Part shown: piece by piece, positions 22,130-34,340 of the stretch | Layout: each line of letters starts with the position of its first letter | Numbering within the stretch: position 1 is the first letter of the stretch | Assembly (NCBI GenBank): GCA_036874045.1 | Contig: CM072336.1 | Span: forward strand, 14,317,001 to 14,381,000 | DNA: 64,000 bases | DNA from: Cymodocea nodosa | Taxonomy: Eukaryota > Streptophyta > Magnoliopsida > Alismatales > Cymodoceaceae | Reading direction: 5' to 3' | Position numbers and translations under genes: made by a program | Notes under the pieces: model-generated | What the model was told of the DNA's origin: nothing | The model's input: the letters and a program-made list of their open reading frames with translations, nothing else | Database searches by the model: none

Positions 22130-22830
22130 TTTGTATGTTTCAGTAATCAACCTGCAAATATACTTAGAATATATGTAAATTACATACCAAGTATATCATC
22201 ATCATATAGGTGTTAATTATATTATCGTTTGTTCTTCTTTTCATCATCTGTCATCCTGAATTTTCCAATAAGATTTCCAGAAGAAATTTCAACAACATAC
22301 GAATCAGAGTACAATCCAATTAAATCTGATTAAGACAAGTAGAATAAAGAATTGTATCTCCATTAAACAACTTCAAAAGTCAATTCCAGATTCATATTTC
22401 AGCAATTCTAGATAACAGAAAATATACTCGATTCATAAGATATCTGTATTTCACAAAATACTTGTATCTTTTCAGAACAGTATATGTTTTTTTTTTTTTT
22501 TTTTCGTACTTTAAAATTTAATTTGACAAGTTTGAATCATACAAGAGCTTTCTAATGTACCCATGTAACGAGCTTTCAGTCAACAATCCCAAATCTGATT
22601 AGGATCTTAGGTTGCCAGATTTTAAGAGTCCTTTTCAGGTCAACAATCCTTACATACCTATCTATTCAAGTACAAAAGGCTCGTGATCAAACAAGTCAAT
22701 AAACTCTCAAAATTTTCCTTTTTTTTATACTACAAACACAAAACAAAACATTAATCACATACTATATATGTATGTATTTCATTAATACAGATGTAGTAAA
22801 ACGCCAATATCATATAATATCTCTTTGGTT
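22130..22830 (-). repeat. Shared 3' module (element D copy)
   Basis: Same landmarks as the other copies on the minus strand, including GTACATTAGAAAGCT (about 22543-22557) and TTTGCAGGTTG at about 22148. A run of 18 T lies at 22487-22504. At about 22830 it passes directly into gag sequence, without the F-box segment seen in elements F and F1. Confidence 0.7.
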
Positions 22831-23649
22831 TCTAGCATAAATAATATCTAAGTCATTTATGTTTGCATTCTTTTCCACTAGCTTTTGATTTAATGATAAC
22901 TCTTCTATTTTCTTTGTTAATTCATTTAATTTCACCTCAAGCATAGTATTGGAATCTATTTCATGCATTCCTCTTGGCAATATTCTTTTATCTGCAATAG
23001 CTTTAACCGAATTTTCCCACTATGCAGTTCTTTTTGCAAAGTTTTCTAAATATGCCCATGCTTCTTCACTACACAATTTTAAAAATCCATTTTGACAAGT
23101 AGATTCTAATAAAGATTTCGTTGAAACATCTATGCCTTCATAAATTATACCTATTAATTGTGCTTTACTCATTGCATGATGTGGACATTGAGTTAGTAAA
23201 TCTTTAAATCTTTCAAAATATTTCCAGAATGATTCACCCTGTTTTTGGCTACACATTAATATTTCTTTCTTCTTTTTAATCGTTTGATGTGTTGGATAAT
23301 ATTTTTCGAGAAAAACATAGCAAAATTTAGTCTATGTAGAAATTGAATCAGGCGATAGAGTATATAACCATCTTTTAGCTGTCTTTTAAAAAAAAGTGAT
23401 ATATCTAAGTTTAATAGCATCTATACTCATGTTCGGCATTTTCATCATTTGACAAACTTCGTTAAATTCTCTAAGGAAATAATAGGCATCCTCTCTTTCT
23501 AATCCATGAAAATGTGGTAATTGACTAATATAATTAGATTTCAGTTCAAACTTATCTCCCTCAAAGTTTGGCAATCGAATACATGAAGGTTCATCAATTA
23601 ATTTAGGATATAGAATCTCTCCTAATGGTTTTTCTACTGGAGCAGCCAT
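22831..23649 (-). pseudogene. Ty3-type gag region of element D
   Basis: It starts with ATG at 23649. Motifs are those of Athila/Tat-type gag (retrotransposon gag family): LPNFEGDKFELK, a REFNEVCQMMKMP helix, AIKLRYI, a WLYTLSP-type segment, FLEKYYPTHQT, WKYFERFKDLLTQCPHH, LIGIIYEGIDV and SEEAWAYLENFA. It would form the particle shell. It is broken by several lesions. The equivalent region in F is 44080-45272 and in G 60206-60992. Confidence 0.8.
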
Positions 23650-23775
23650 CTCTACGTTCTCTTTTAAAGAAAGGTTAGCTACAACCCAAAGAATTTCGTT
23701 AAAATTCAGTTCAGAAAATTTTTCAGTACTCCTCTACAATGAAAATTCCTAGGTAGGTGTTCTTACTAATCGTTT

Positions 23776-23863
23776 AGTGGCTTAATTCTCATATGATAAG
23801 CTAAATATTATGCAATTAACCATCATTTAACCCTTAATATTATGCACTTTTTCATTCTAAACA
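23776..23863 (-). repeat. 5' LTR stub of element D
   Basis: On the minus strand this is the first 88 bases of the TR-GAG LTR, from TGTTTAGAATG to TGAGAATTAAGCCA. It passes straight into the leader sequence with CGATTAGTAAGAACACCTA. Confidence 0.8.
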
Positions 23864-24600
23864 CTTTACCTCTTCCTTTTCCTTTGCCATGCCTTTTGTT
23901 GAACTTGGAAACCATCATCGCAGGTTGTAATAGGAACAAGCGGGAAAGATTTTCAGAAAGATGTTTATGAGATAACCTAAGTTCCCGTGTAATAAGTGTT
24001 TAAATAGGATTTCTATAGAATAACTTAACGAGTCTATTAGTCGAGTTTGTGTTTTAAATGAATATTGAATAAAGTTTATTCAATTGAGGTACCCAAAACA
24101 ATTAAGCATAACTCGTTGAGTTACCTAACCTAATGAGTAATACACTGTCTTGAGGCAGTTTTATACGTTACCTTATATAACATAACGTCTAATTAGTATA
24201 CTTCACCAAAGAAACAAGTTTCGAATGTTTTCAATTGAAAGCTTCCGAACATAACATACAAGCTACAAGTAGCTTATATAAAACATTATCTTGAGAACAT
24301 TGTAAATTATTCTAATATTCTTTTATGAACATAAAATAGTCTGTTTGTCTATTAAATTGTTTCATCAAGATCTTAAGAGGACTAAACTCAGATTAACTAA
24401 GATCTATATTTTGAATGATATTAATATGTTTTTGACATTGTAATTCCTCCCCCTACAAATATACTTCAAATATATTAAAAAAAAACATACAAAATATACT
24501 TGTATAAAAATAGGTGTTACTTATAACTATACTTTAAATTTTCTTTTTAGAAACTTTTGTTATCCTAAATTCATCAAGAATGATTTCTAAAATCTACTCC
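23864..24600 (-). repeat. Element B: extra-ORF start and module, left block
   Basis: It matches 11640-12350 of element A on the same strand: the extra-ORF start MVSKF (ATG at 23915), an upstream leader with CTAAGTTCCCGTGTAATAAG, then the module with TTTGTAG|GGGGAGG at about 24453. No complete frame is present. The rest of the extra ORF is missing where D begins. Confidence 0.75.
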
Positions 24601-26358
24601 TGTTGAGTATTTTTGTTTCGATGATGTGTGCTGAATGAAAATAATCATATTTTCTCAATTACTATTGCTTGTGAAAAGAAATTAAAATCATCAATTAATA
24701 TAGAAAAAGCTTACTGATATAAATACTTGTCTGTATTGGATTTGAAGTTAATAACTAGTCGTTTCGTTGCATTAATTTCTCATTTAGCTAAACGTTAAGT
24801 TAACGTGTGTTTTTATTGAAAAGCATGATATGTTTTAAAGTTATATCTTCTATATCATGAACAGTGCATGTTTAGACAACTCGTTAAGTTAGAGTTTTGT
24901 TTGTAAAGAGATCACGTGAGAACTCGTTAAGTTAGAGACTTAAAGGTTAAAATAGGTCACGTGATAACTCGTTAAGTTAGTGAGTAAAAGAAGAGACGAA
25001 CTCATTAAGTTAGTGTTATACATGTGGTGAAATTATAAGTTACGAATGTTGTATTGTATCACGTGAGGTGCACATGTTTAACTCTTTAAGTTAACATAAC
25101 TAAACGCGTTGAGTTGCTATATTGAACACTAAGGCAACGCGTTAAGTTAGCGTTATAAACTTAAGTTGTTATTTTTGCACGTGGTAAAATTCTTATTATA
25201 AAAACATTTGTTTATTACTGAATCGATGAGTTAAAGTTTTTTGGAGACTTTATAGTCGTAACTATTCGAAAGGTAACTTAAGTTATGTTTTCAGGTCTTG
25301 ACACGTGTCTCACTAGTTTTATAATATAAAGAGTTTTTTGGTGACTTACATCCGTAACTATCCAAAACTTAAACTGTTTTCGGTGAGTTATCGTTTAACC
25401 TTCCGAAAGAAAGGTTAAGCTGGTTCGTTGAGTTAGCATAACACCACGGACTTAGTTCGTTGAGTTAGCTACAGTACTTGTCACGTGAAATGGCACATGA
25501 GGAACTTGTTAAGTTAGAAACGTTAAGTTATATATATATACTTGTGTTACTCGTTTAGTTAACATTAAAGTAACGACTTCTTATTACACTGATGAAAAAT
25601 TTTTTGGACGAGAAAGTTTATTTTGTAGGAAATTTTTCAGAGATCCAAGATTGATGATTAAAGGAAATTCAAAATATAAACGTGGGTTAGAATGTGTGTG
25701 TTTCGATGAAGGAAAAAGAAAAGACGTGGAGAAGTGGAAAACTAGTAGTGATTAAACGTGGAGGATATGCATGAAATGAAGATACAATATAAAAGGCATA
25801 GAGTTCTCGTTGATCAAACCATCCTTGCACACAAAACGAAAAATCTTTTCAATGATCAAACCATTCCTACACACCAAAAGAAAAATCTTTTTTAGGGATC
25901 AAAAACACCTCTTCAAGCAAAATCTCTCAAGTGAAAGAAAATTCAGTGAAGCATAAAAAGGTAAGATTTTCGTCACTGAAGATTTGAAGTATTAGAAGAA
26001 AGCAAATTCGGTGAAGCATAAAAAGACAAGATATTCGTCACTGAAGAATTGCTGAAGAAGAAAGAAGAAGAAGAAGAAGAAAGATCTCAAATAGGGAGAA
26101 ATCTTTTAAATTCCACAAATTAGTTTTCTTTATTTGTAGTTATGAAATTGTATAGATGAAACATGGTATCGAAATATAATTGCATCTACAATTCCTGAGG
26201 AGAATTGAATTGTATATTGTAATTGAAACCTTGAATAAAAATGATTTTATGAAAACAATATCTCGACTTGTTTTTGAGATTTAAAGTTTCAATTATATTT
26301 CAGAAAATATTAAAAATACACAATTCACCCCCCTCTTGTGTAGCCATACGATCCTACA
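24601..26358 (+). repeat. Solo SIRE LTR with ACTCC duplication
   Basis: A plus-strand LTR of 1758 bp, TGTTGAGTATTTTT...ATCCTACA, flanked by ACTCC at 24596-24600 and 26359-26363. No primer site or purine tract adjoins it and the flanks rejoin element B, so it is a solo LTR left by LTR-LTR recombination. It is close to the element A LTRs. TATAAAAGG is at 25788-25796. Six CACGTG sites and about seven ACTCGTTAAGTTAG-like motifs lie between 24879 and 25520. Confidence 0.95.
25788..25796 (+). promoter_or_regulatory. TATA box in solo SIRE LTR
   Basis: TATAAAAGG, followed by a probable transcription start about 25-30 bases later. The upstream array of CACGTG sites would be its enhancer region. Activity is not shown by sequence. 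Confidence 0.65.
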
Positions 26359-26363
26359 ACTCC

Positions 26364-27250
26364 AATCGTATATGAATCAAAACATAACTTTGAACTTAAT
26401 ATGATTAACTCAAGTAGAATAAAGGAATGTATCTCAAATAAACACTTTCAAAAGTACTAATTTAGATTCAACAAATCAACAATCATATTGGTAGAAATTG
26501 TATTTGATTCAAAGATATTTGTAATTAATGAAACAACTTTTATCTTTTTAAAATAGTAAATATTGATAATTTTCTTTAAAAGTTAGTTTGAAAAGCTTGA
26601 ATCATACAAGAGCTTTCTAATGTACCAGTGTAATGAGCTTTCAGTCAACAATTCTAGGTTTGATCTGGACCTTAGGTTACCAGATTTAAAGAATCTTTTT
26701 TTAGGACAACAATCCTTACATACCTATCTACTCAAATACAAGAGGTTTGTGCTCAAATCGATCAATAAACTCTAAAAGATTTTTACTTTGTAAGCACTTT
26801 TTATTTTAAGCACAATATATATATATTTCACTAATACAAATGCAATAAAACAAAAATCTCATACAATTTTTATGTTTATGATTTTACTGAAAATATGAAT
26901 CAATTTCAATAAGTTTATACTCTTGATTAGTAGTTTAATATGATTTACATATAAATTATTCTACATGTTTAATCAATCATGTCAAATTCATTCTTCATCA
27001 TATGCACTTTCATTGATCTAAAGAAAACAATTAATCAAAATTTCATAATTTCAGAGAAATTTAATGTTTTTCATTGACATTTCTACTTAAAATTAAAAAA
27101 AAAACCATTAAACTTAACAAAATAAGTAAAATCAATAAGATGCTACTATAACTTTATAGTAAATGCATAGTATCTTACGTAGTAGTTTAGATATTACTTA
27201 GATATTTCTAATAAGTGTATAATATCTATGAGGTAAACAACATCATCAAT
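26364..27250 (-). repeat. Element B: shared module, right block
   Basis: It continues the module interrupted by the solo LTR and matches 12370-13200 of element A. Landmarks are GTACATTAGAAAGCT (minus, about 26611-26625) and the repeated TTAAAATCAATAAGATGCTAC stretch (in part) near 27130. No coding frame. Confidence 0.75.
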
Positions 27251-27279
27251 AATATTTATTTTTTGTGGAGTTTAAGCAT

Positions 27280-29226
27280 TTTACATATCACATAACCTAC
27301 AAATACCTAAATTTAATCTTATGTTGCAAAATGTATTTTCATTTAGAGGTTTTGTAAATATATGAGCTAATTGATTTTACTAGACACAAATCCTAATTTA
27401 ATATTTCCTTTAATTACATTATCTCTTAGAAAATGATGTCTAACCTCTATATGCTTTGCTCTAGAATGTAATACAGGATTTTTGGAAAGATTTATTGTAG
27501 AACTACTATCACAATAAATCTTAGTTGTATCATAAGATAATCCAAAATCTTCTAAAGTTTGCCTTATCCACAAAATCTGAGTGCAACAACAACATATTCA
27601 GCTTCAGTGGTTGAAAGTGCTACACAATTTTGCTTTTTACTAAACCATGACACCAAATTATTTCCCAATAATTGACATGTGCCACTAGTACTCTTTCTAT
27701 TAGACTTAGATCCTACGTAATCAGCATCAATATATCCTATAAGATCTATTGAACTATCCTTGGAATAATACAGTCCAAAATTTGTAGTTCTTGTATATAT
27801 CTAAATATTCTTTTAATAGCAATTGAGTGTGATTCTTTGGGATTAGATTGAAATCTAGCATAAGCGCATACAACAAACATAATATCAGGTCTACTAGATG
27901 TCAAATAAAGTAAAGAACCAATCATACTTCTGTATTTTCTTTGATCTATTGATTTTCCTATGTCATCAATATCTAATTTTAAAGTACTCATAGGAGTTCT
28001 TCGAATTCTTGTATCAGTAAAATTAAATTTCTTAAGCATTTCAACTACATATTTTTCTTGATTTAAAAATATACCTTTATCCATTTGCTTTATTTGAATT
28101 CTTAGAAAATATGAAAGTTCTCCTATCATACTCATTTCAAATTGACTAGTCATTTTTTCAGAAAATATTTTTATCAGTTTATCAAAAGTTGCTTGAAAGA
28201 TTATATCATCCACATATATTTGAACAACAATATGATCTTTATCATCTCTCTTGATAAAAAGAGTATAGTCTACTTTTCTCATGATATAGCATTGCTCTAT
28301 TAGAAAAGTAGATAACCTTTCATACCACGATCTAGGTGCTTGCTTCAAACCATATAAGGCTTTCTTTAATTTTTACACATAATCAGGATTTTTAATATCT
28401 TCAAATCCAGGTTCACATAAACTTCTTCATTAATTAAACCATTTAGAAATGCACTCTTTACATCCATTTGATATAGTTTAAAATCCATATAGTAAGCATA
28501 GGCTAGTAATATTCTAAGACTTTCTAACCTAGCCACAGGAGCAAATGTTTCATCATAATCAAGTCATTCTTCTTGTGTATACCCTTGTGCAACTAATCTA
28601 GCTTTGTTTCTTATAACTTGACTAGTCTCATTAGTTTTGTTTCTAAAGATCCACTTTGTACCTATTATGGACTAATATTCTAGTGGAGAGACTAATTCCC
28701 AAACATCACTTTTGATGAATTGATTTAGTTCATCTTGCATTGCCACTATCCAATTTTCATCAGATAATGCTTCTTCTATATTCTTTGGTTCCACTATAGA
28801 AACAAACATACACATACTATTTAAATTTACTAAAGCTCTAGTTTTAACTCCCTCATTAATATTACCAATGACTTGAGTGATGAGATGTGATGAAGAATAA
28901 TGCCAATTTCTATGATTCTCCTCAATATTCTCACCAACATCTGAAGATACATTACTTTGATCATTAGTTTGAACATTTAAGTTCATATTTTCAATTTTCT
29001 CTGATAAATCTTCAATCTCTCTATTGATCTCTAATTCTTTTGGGAAATTGATCATATTATCATTATTAGCTTTAGATTGAGATTTTCTAAAAGAATTTTC
29101 ATTGAAGCTTACATGAAGGGTTTCTTCAATGGTTTGAGAAGTTTTATTATAAACTCTATAGGTTTTACTTCTAGTTGAGTAACATATAAAAATTCCTTCA
29201 TCCGCTTTGGCTTGAAATTTATCCAT
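27280..29226 (-). pseudogene. RT-RNase H region of element B
   Basis: A near copy of 13283-15079 in element A. Visible are the linker with [21 protein letters not shown] motifs KQAPRSWYE and YVDDIIF, and RNase H motifs IYCDSS and [11 protein letters not shown]. It is more decayed than element A, with many lesions, which agrees with its role as host of younger insertions. Confidence 0.85.
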
Positions 29227-29228
29227 TT

Positions 29229-29536
29229 TATCATATAGGAAATTTTTGGAACCCTATCAAACATAATTTCAAAAGGAGTTTTATTAACAAGAGGTTTTAG
29301 ATGACTTCTGTTAATAATATAACAAGCTATATTCAGTACTTCAGTCTAAAGATTTTGAGGTAAATTATGTTCATCTAACATAGTTCTGGCCATTTCTTGA
29401 AGTGATTGATTCTTTCTCTCAACAACACCATTTTGAGAAGGTGCTCTTGGAAAAGAATATCTATGATTAATACCATGATCTTTACATTAATTATCCATTT
29501 GATCATTTTCAAATTCAATACCATGATCACTCCTAA
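29229..29536 (-). pseudogene. Integrase C-terminal part of element B
   Basis: It corresponds to 15280-15595 of element A (QNGV..RINHFKKWPELC in another frame, LWAK-like and INRSHLRP-like stretches). It is interrupted at 29536 by the 5' LTR of element C and resumes at 36710. Confidence 0.75.
29532..29536. other. Target-site duplication, left side of element C
   Basis: CCTAA, paired with CCTAT at 36710-36714 after element C. Element A reads CCTAA at the uninterrupted site. One base differs, as expected after some drift. Confidence 0.75.
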
Positions 29537-30080
29537 TGTTGAGTATTTTGTTTTGATGATGTGTGCTGAATGAAAAATAATCATATTTGCTCAATTACTA
29601 TTGCTTGTGAAAAGAAATTAAAATTATCAATTAATACAGAAAAAACTTACTAAGATAAATAATTGTCTATATTGGATCTGAAATTATACTAAGTTAATAA
29701 CTAGTCGTTTCGTTGCATTAATTTCTCATTTAACTAAACGTTAAGTTAAAAAACATGATATTCGTCATTGAAGAGTTGCTGAAGAAGAAAGAGAAGAAGA
29801 AGAAGAAAGATCTCAAATAGGGAGAAATGTTTTAAATTCCGCAAATTAGTTTTCTCTATTTGTAGTTATGAAATTATATAGATGAAACATGGTATTGATA
29901 TATAATTGCATCTACAATTTTTGAGGAGAATTGAATTGTATATTGTAATTGAAACCTTGAATAAAAATGATTTATGAAAACAATGTATCAACTTGTTTTT
30001 GAGGTTTAAAGTTTCAATTAAATTTGAAAATATTGAAAAACATAATTCACCCCCCTCTTGTGTAGCCATACGATCCTACA
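29537..30080 (+). repeat. 5' LTR of element C (short form)
   Basis: 544 bp. Its first about 215 bases and last about 330 bases match the two ends of the 3' LTR at 35082-36709. It begins TGTTGAG and ends ATCCTACA. It is much shorter than other family LTRs. Confidence 0.9.
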
Positions 30081-30082
30081 AG

Positions 30083-30094
30083 TGGTATCAGAGT
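30083..30094 (+). other. Primer-binding site of element C (tRNA-iMet)
   Basis: TGGTATCAGAGT lies two bases after the LTR end, with one difference from the iMet complement TGGTATCAGAGC. Confidence 0.85.
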
Positions 30095-30278
30095 ATGTTA
30101 ATAATCTTTGATATAAAATCGATACCAACTTATTTAATATCATTGCTTATTCTGCCTTCCTTGTTTTTAAATAGAAATTGATATTTGGGCATACATTTAA
30201 CTTTCTTGATATAAGGCTCAAATTGTTTTATCATTTTAGACTATTTAAAATCAAATAGGTTGAAAAATCTAAGGTAAG

Positions 30279-32230
30279 ATGACTACTAGAAATGGTAATT
30301 TTTCTTTGTATGAAGGCCAAAATCTTAATCGTCCTCCTTTATTTGATGTAATACATTTTAAATATTGGAAATATAGGATGACTGTTTTTCTTCGAAGTAT
30401 AGATCATAAGTTGTGGTTCATGATTTTCAAACCATATACTCCGTTATCTACCCCTTATAATACTTGGACAATTACTGAAAAAGAAAATGAAACTTTGAAT
30501 GCTAAGGGCTTAAATATTTTATTTTGTGCATTGAGTTATGAACAGTTCAGTAAAGTGTCGGCATATAATTCTACTTATGAGGTGTGGCATGCATTAGAAG
30601 TTTCACATGAAGGTACTTCTCAAGTTAAAGAGACTAAGATAAACATGTTAATTCATAAGTATGAATTCTTTAAGATGCATGAAGATGAAAGTATTTCTAA
30701 GATGTTTTCCAGATTTCTTGATATCATAAACTCTTTAAAATGTTTAGGAAAAAATTTTGAACAGAAGGATTTGGTAAGGAAAATTCTTAGATCCCTAAGT
30801 TCTAAATGGTCTTAGAAAGTAACATCAATTGAGGAATCACGAGATTTAAATTTTTCTACCATGAATGAACTTAAAAGAAACTTAACTGCTCATGAAGTTA
30901 AATTAAATGAATCATTGAGTTAAAACAAACTAAAAATAAAGAAAGAAATAGCCTTCGAAATTAATTCAGATTCTGACGAGGATTTGATTTTGTTGACTAG
31001 GAAATTCAAGAAAGCATGGAAAGCTAGGAAACAGCAAAGGAACAAAAATGATAAACCCTCAACGTCAAAATCACTAAATGACAAGAATTCTTCATCCAAA
31101 AAGTATGTATGTTACAACTATAAGAAACCTAGACATCTTTCTCCAGATTGTCCTATAAGGAAAAATGACAAGCATAGTAGGACAAATCAGAAGAAGACGG
31201 CTCAGAAAACTCAGAAAAAGTTTTACAAGAAAAAGACTTTGAAGGTCACTTGGGATGATACGTCTGAAGAGTCTAAATCTAAGGAATCATCATCAAAATT
31301 TTCACATTCAGAAGGAGAACTAGAGTTAGAAGACATTGCTCATGTGTGCTTCATGGCAAATGAGTCTGAGGTAATATCTGATCTTGAAAGTTATTCAGAT
31401 TTCAACTTTGACGAATTATTATGTGCTTATCATGCATTATTACAAAAACTTAAAGTTTGTAAATTGGAAAATAAGAATATTAGAAACTCTTTATCCATTG
31501 TGAAGGAAGAAAATTGTTTCCTGTCTACTACTTTAGAAAAGTTTAAATGTGATAATGAAAATCATGCTAGAGATTTGCATAAATTTAGATTTAATGAATG
31601 TGTCTTATATGAATAAATACAGAATACAAATGCTGAAAAATTAAAGATAGAATCTGAAAATGAAGTGTTTAGAAAAAATATAAATGATCTCAAATCAGAG
31701 ATTGATAAATTAAAATTGAGAGAGCTAGATTTAAATTCTACCATTGAGAAATAGAATTTAAGTCAAACTAAGTTAGACAAACTAACTAGTACCCCTATGG
31801 TGTCATATAAATTTGGCTTAGGATTTGATTATCCTGAATATCCTGAATCTCAAGCCAATAAAGGATTTATTAGTTGTAGTTCAAGTAAATCTAAGACTAA
31901 AATTCCTTTTATCATGAAACAAGGTAATAAATACATAGAAGTAGGTAATTCAAGGGATGAATCATGTAGTAATAATATAAATCAATGTGATTTGTCTAAA
32001 TGTACTTCTAACATGACTATTAATGTTTCTAAAAATCTTGTTTCTTGTTCTAGAAATTCAGTTTCTAATGTTTCTAAAATTTCAGACAATTGTAGTAAAC
32101 TGGAAGTTTAGAAACTCGAGCATGTAATTCAAAACACTCGTATTAGACCAATTACAAATTCTACATGTTCTTTATCTGAAAATTCTTGTGTAGAAAAAGA
32201 TTTTGTTTGCACTGAAATTCAAATACAAGT
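30279..32230 (+). pseudogene. Gag region of element C
   Basis: It begins with ATG at 30279. It carries the same series as element A gag: NRPPLFD, LRSIDHKLWFMI, LNAKGLNILFCALS, VWHALEVSHEGT, LVRKILRSLSSKW, then KAWKARKQQRNKND, a CCHC-type knuckle region near 31104-31152, FDELLCAYHALLQKLKV, a coiled-coil stretch and the YKFGLGFDYPEYPES motif near 31800. It is broken by several lesions. It passes into the extra-ORF leader at about 32260. Confidence 0.85.
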
Positions 32231-32365
32231 ACAAAATCCGACTTCTATACACGTTGAGTTATTTGCCTAAAACCCTATTTAAACACTTATTACACGGGCA
32301 CTTAGGTTATTCGTAAACTTTGTCAAGAAAATCTTTCCTGCTTGTTGCTATTACAACTTGCGACG

Positions 32366-34340
32366 ATGGTCTCCAAGTTCTACAAAAGGTCGTGGTAGAG
32401 GAAAAAGCAAAAGTAGAGAAGATGCAAAAGGAAAGGAAATAGATATTGATAAAGTTCCATGCACTTGGGTTCAAGAAAATACTTCGAATGGACAAAAAGT
32501 TAGTAGAAATTTATAGAGATTACTTCTTTCCTCAAGGTATACTAGATGAAGTTAGACAAGAGCTTCAAAATACTGATGAAAATATTACATATATGGGGAT
32601 TCGAAGTAAATATGATAGAGAATACTGTATGAAATGTGTTGAAATTACATTTTTAGAATAGTATGCAAAATATTTGGAAAAAGGTGTAGGTACATCTACT
32701 AGAATTCCTCAAATACCTATAAACGGTACAAGACTACATGCATTTGAGGAAGAGTATGAATCAGCTATCCCTACTCCTTTGTATTCAAAAGAAATAGAAT
32801 CAAATATTGCTGTAGATAAAGAAAAAGTAGAAAGTCTTTGAAAGGCTATAGCAATAGAAAGTGCCTTTGAAGAACGAGGAGAAACAGAAATATTATAGAA
32901 GAAGGAAAATCAGAAAAATTATGTCTAAGGAAACAAAGTCTACTAAAAAGGAAAAACAGATGAACATTTATTTCCTAAAGGCAATGTATGTCTAGACATT
33001 GTACCTTTTAATGCATCTGATAAACTCATCAGTTTCGAGCATACAGAGACTGTTGAAGATAATGAGACTTTATTTTCTCTAGCTAGAAAACTTGAGAAGA
33101 AATCCAAGTCAAATATGAGCTCAAGCTTTTCTATTAGTACAAGTCCTGATGATGTAGAAATTGACAAATTAGAGCATCAGACACTTGACATTGAACAAGT
33201 TATTGCGGATATAATTGATAATGTTGAGGTAGTAACTAGTTTAAAGGCTGAATTGTCTGGAGTAGCAGATGTTGAAAAAGTTAAGACTCCAGAAGAGCTA
33301 AACGTCAACAAGCCTTTTTTAGAATCTATAGAAGTAGAGTCTAAGAATTCACAGCATGTATTAATGGAAATATCTGTTGAACAAAATGAACAATTTCAGA
33401 TAGATACACCGACTATAGAATTTGTGGAAAAATTGGACTCTAAAGATTATATAGAGACTGAACAAATGAATGTTGAGCTTAATGAAAATGTTCCTTACTC
33501 TATTGAAGTTGAAGAATCAAGCTTACATACACAGTTTCGAGAAAATATTTTCACAGAGGAACAACATGGCATTCATTTTGAAGAAGAGGTTCCTAAAGAT
33601 GAAGTAAACTCTAAATCAAGGCTTCAGGTATCACCTTTTGTGTGTACAGTATTAAAAATTCAAGGTAATTCAATTCATTTTAGATTTGTGGAAGCATTGT
33701 AGACATACAATAATTTGATTACATGTCAGATTCTGCATGCTTGACCAATAAAATTCAGAAATTTGATGGAAATAAAAGATCTATTTGAGTATCAAGGCCT
33801 CATTCAATTCTTGCCAGTTGGAACGAAATGGAAGCAATACAAAAAGCTTATTGCAGCTTTTTATAGCAATCTAGTCAAGAATGAACATATATTGAAAACT
33901 CAAATAAATCAACAGGAGTTCTTATTGTCTCTTGAGTTAATTTTTGAAATTTTGGGATTAAAGAATGAAGGTGTTGTTACAAACAGATTTGAAATGATTA
34001 GACAACTAGAATGGAACACTCAGTCTTTATCAAAAATTCCAGATGTATATATAGAAATGAAATTAATGGAAAATTTGAATGTAGAGGTAAGGTTTATTGC
34101 AAATATATTACATGCTAATTTATTTCAGAGAGTCGGACACAATATGGAAATCAGTAAAAGTTGTTTATATGCAACTTATGGTCTGCTGAATAGAATTCAA
34201 ATCAATTGGTTTGATGTTTTCACTTCTCAACTATAGCATATGAGTTCAAAGTTATTTTATGGTGATGCTGTATGTAGACTCATTGCAAGCTAATTGAACT
34301 TAATCGATTGGCCCTCTGAAACTAAAGGCATGAGAGCTTT
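32366..34340 (+). pseudogene. Extra ORF region of element C
   Basis: Counterpart of 9687-11687 in element A. ATG at 32366 gives the same MVSKF start. Segments with ITYMGIRSK, a Glu-rich acidic middle (about 33115-33700) and the C-terminal domain with IKDLFEYQGLIQFLP, FYSNLVKNE, LIFEILGLKNEGV and ANILHANLFQRV follow. CAA-rich sequence near 34390-34470 continues it. Keeping this ORF and gag while pol is absent suggests that the ORF product matters to the family. It is broken. Confidence 0.7.

Larger units (their letters stand above)
19969..23863 (-). mobile_element. TR-GAG element D (Ty3-like, non-autonomous)
   Basis: Minus-strand element with a 2040-bp 3' LTR (19969-22008), an adjoining purine tract, the shared module (22130-22830), a gag region (about 22831-23649), a leader fragment and an 88-bp stub of the 5' LTR (23776-23863). 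No F-box cargo or pol is recognisable in it. It is broken. The flanks do not match: GTCTC on the left lies in a SIRE LTR, and CTTTA on the right lies in a SIRE extra ORF. No target duplication supports a simple insertion; see the recombination finding. Confidence 0.85.

Noticed and set aside
24879-25520. Regularly spaced short repeats that could suggest a CRISPR-like array
   Set aside because: Spacing and motif sequence are irregular, the repeats lie inside LTRs of a plant retroelement, and the same motifs occur at several unrelated places.
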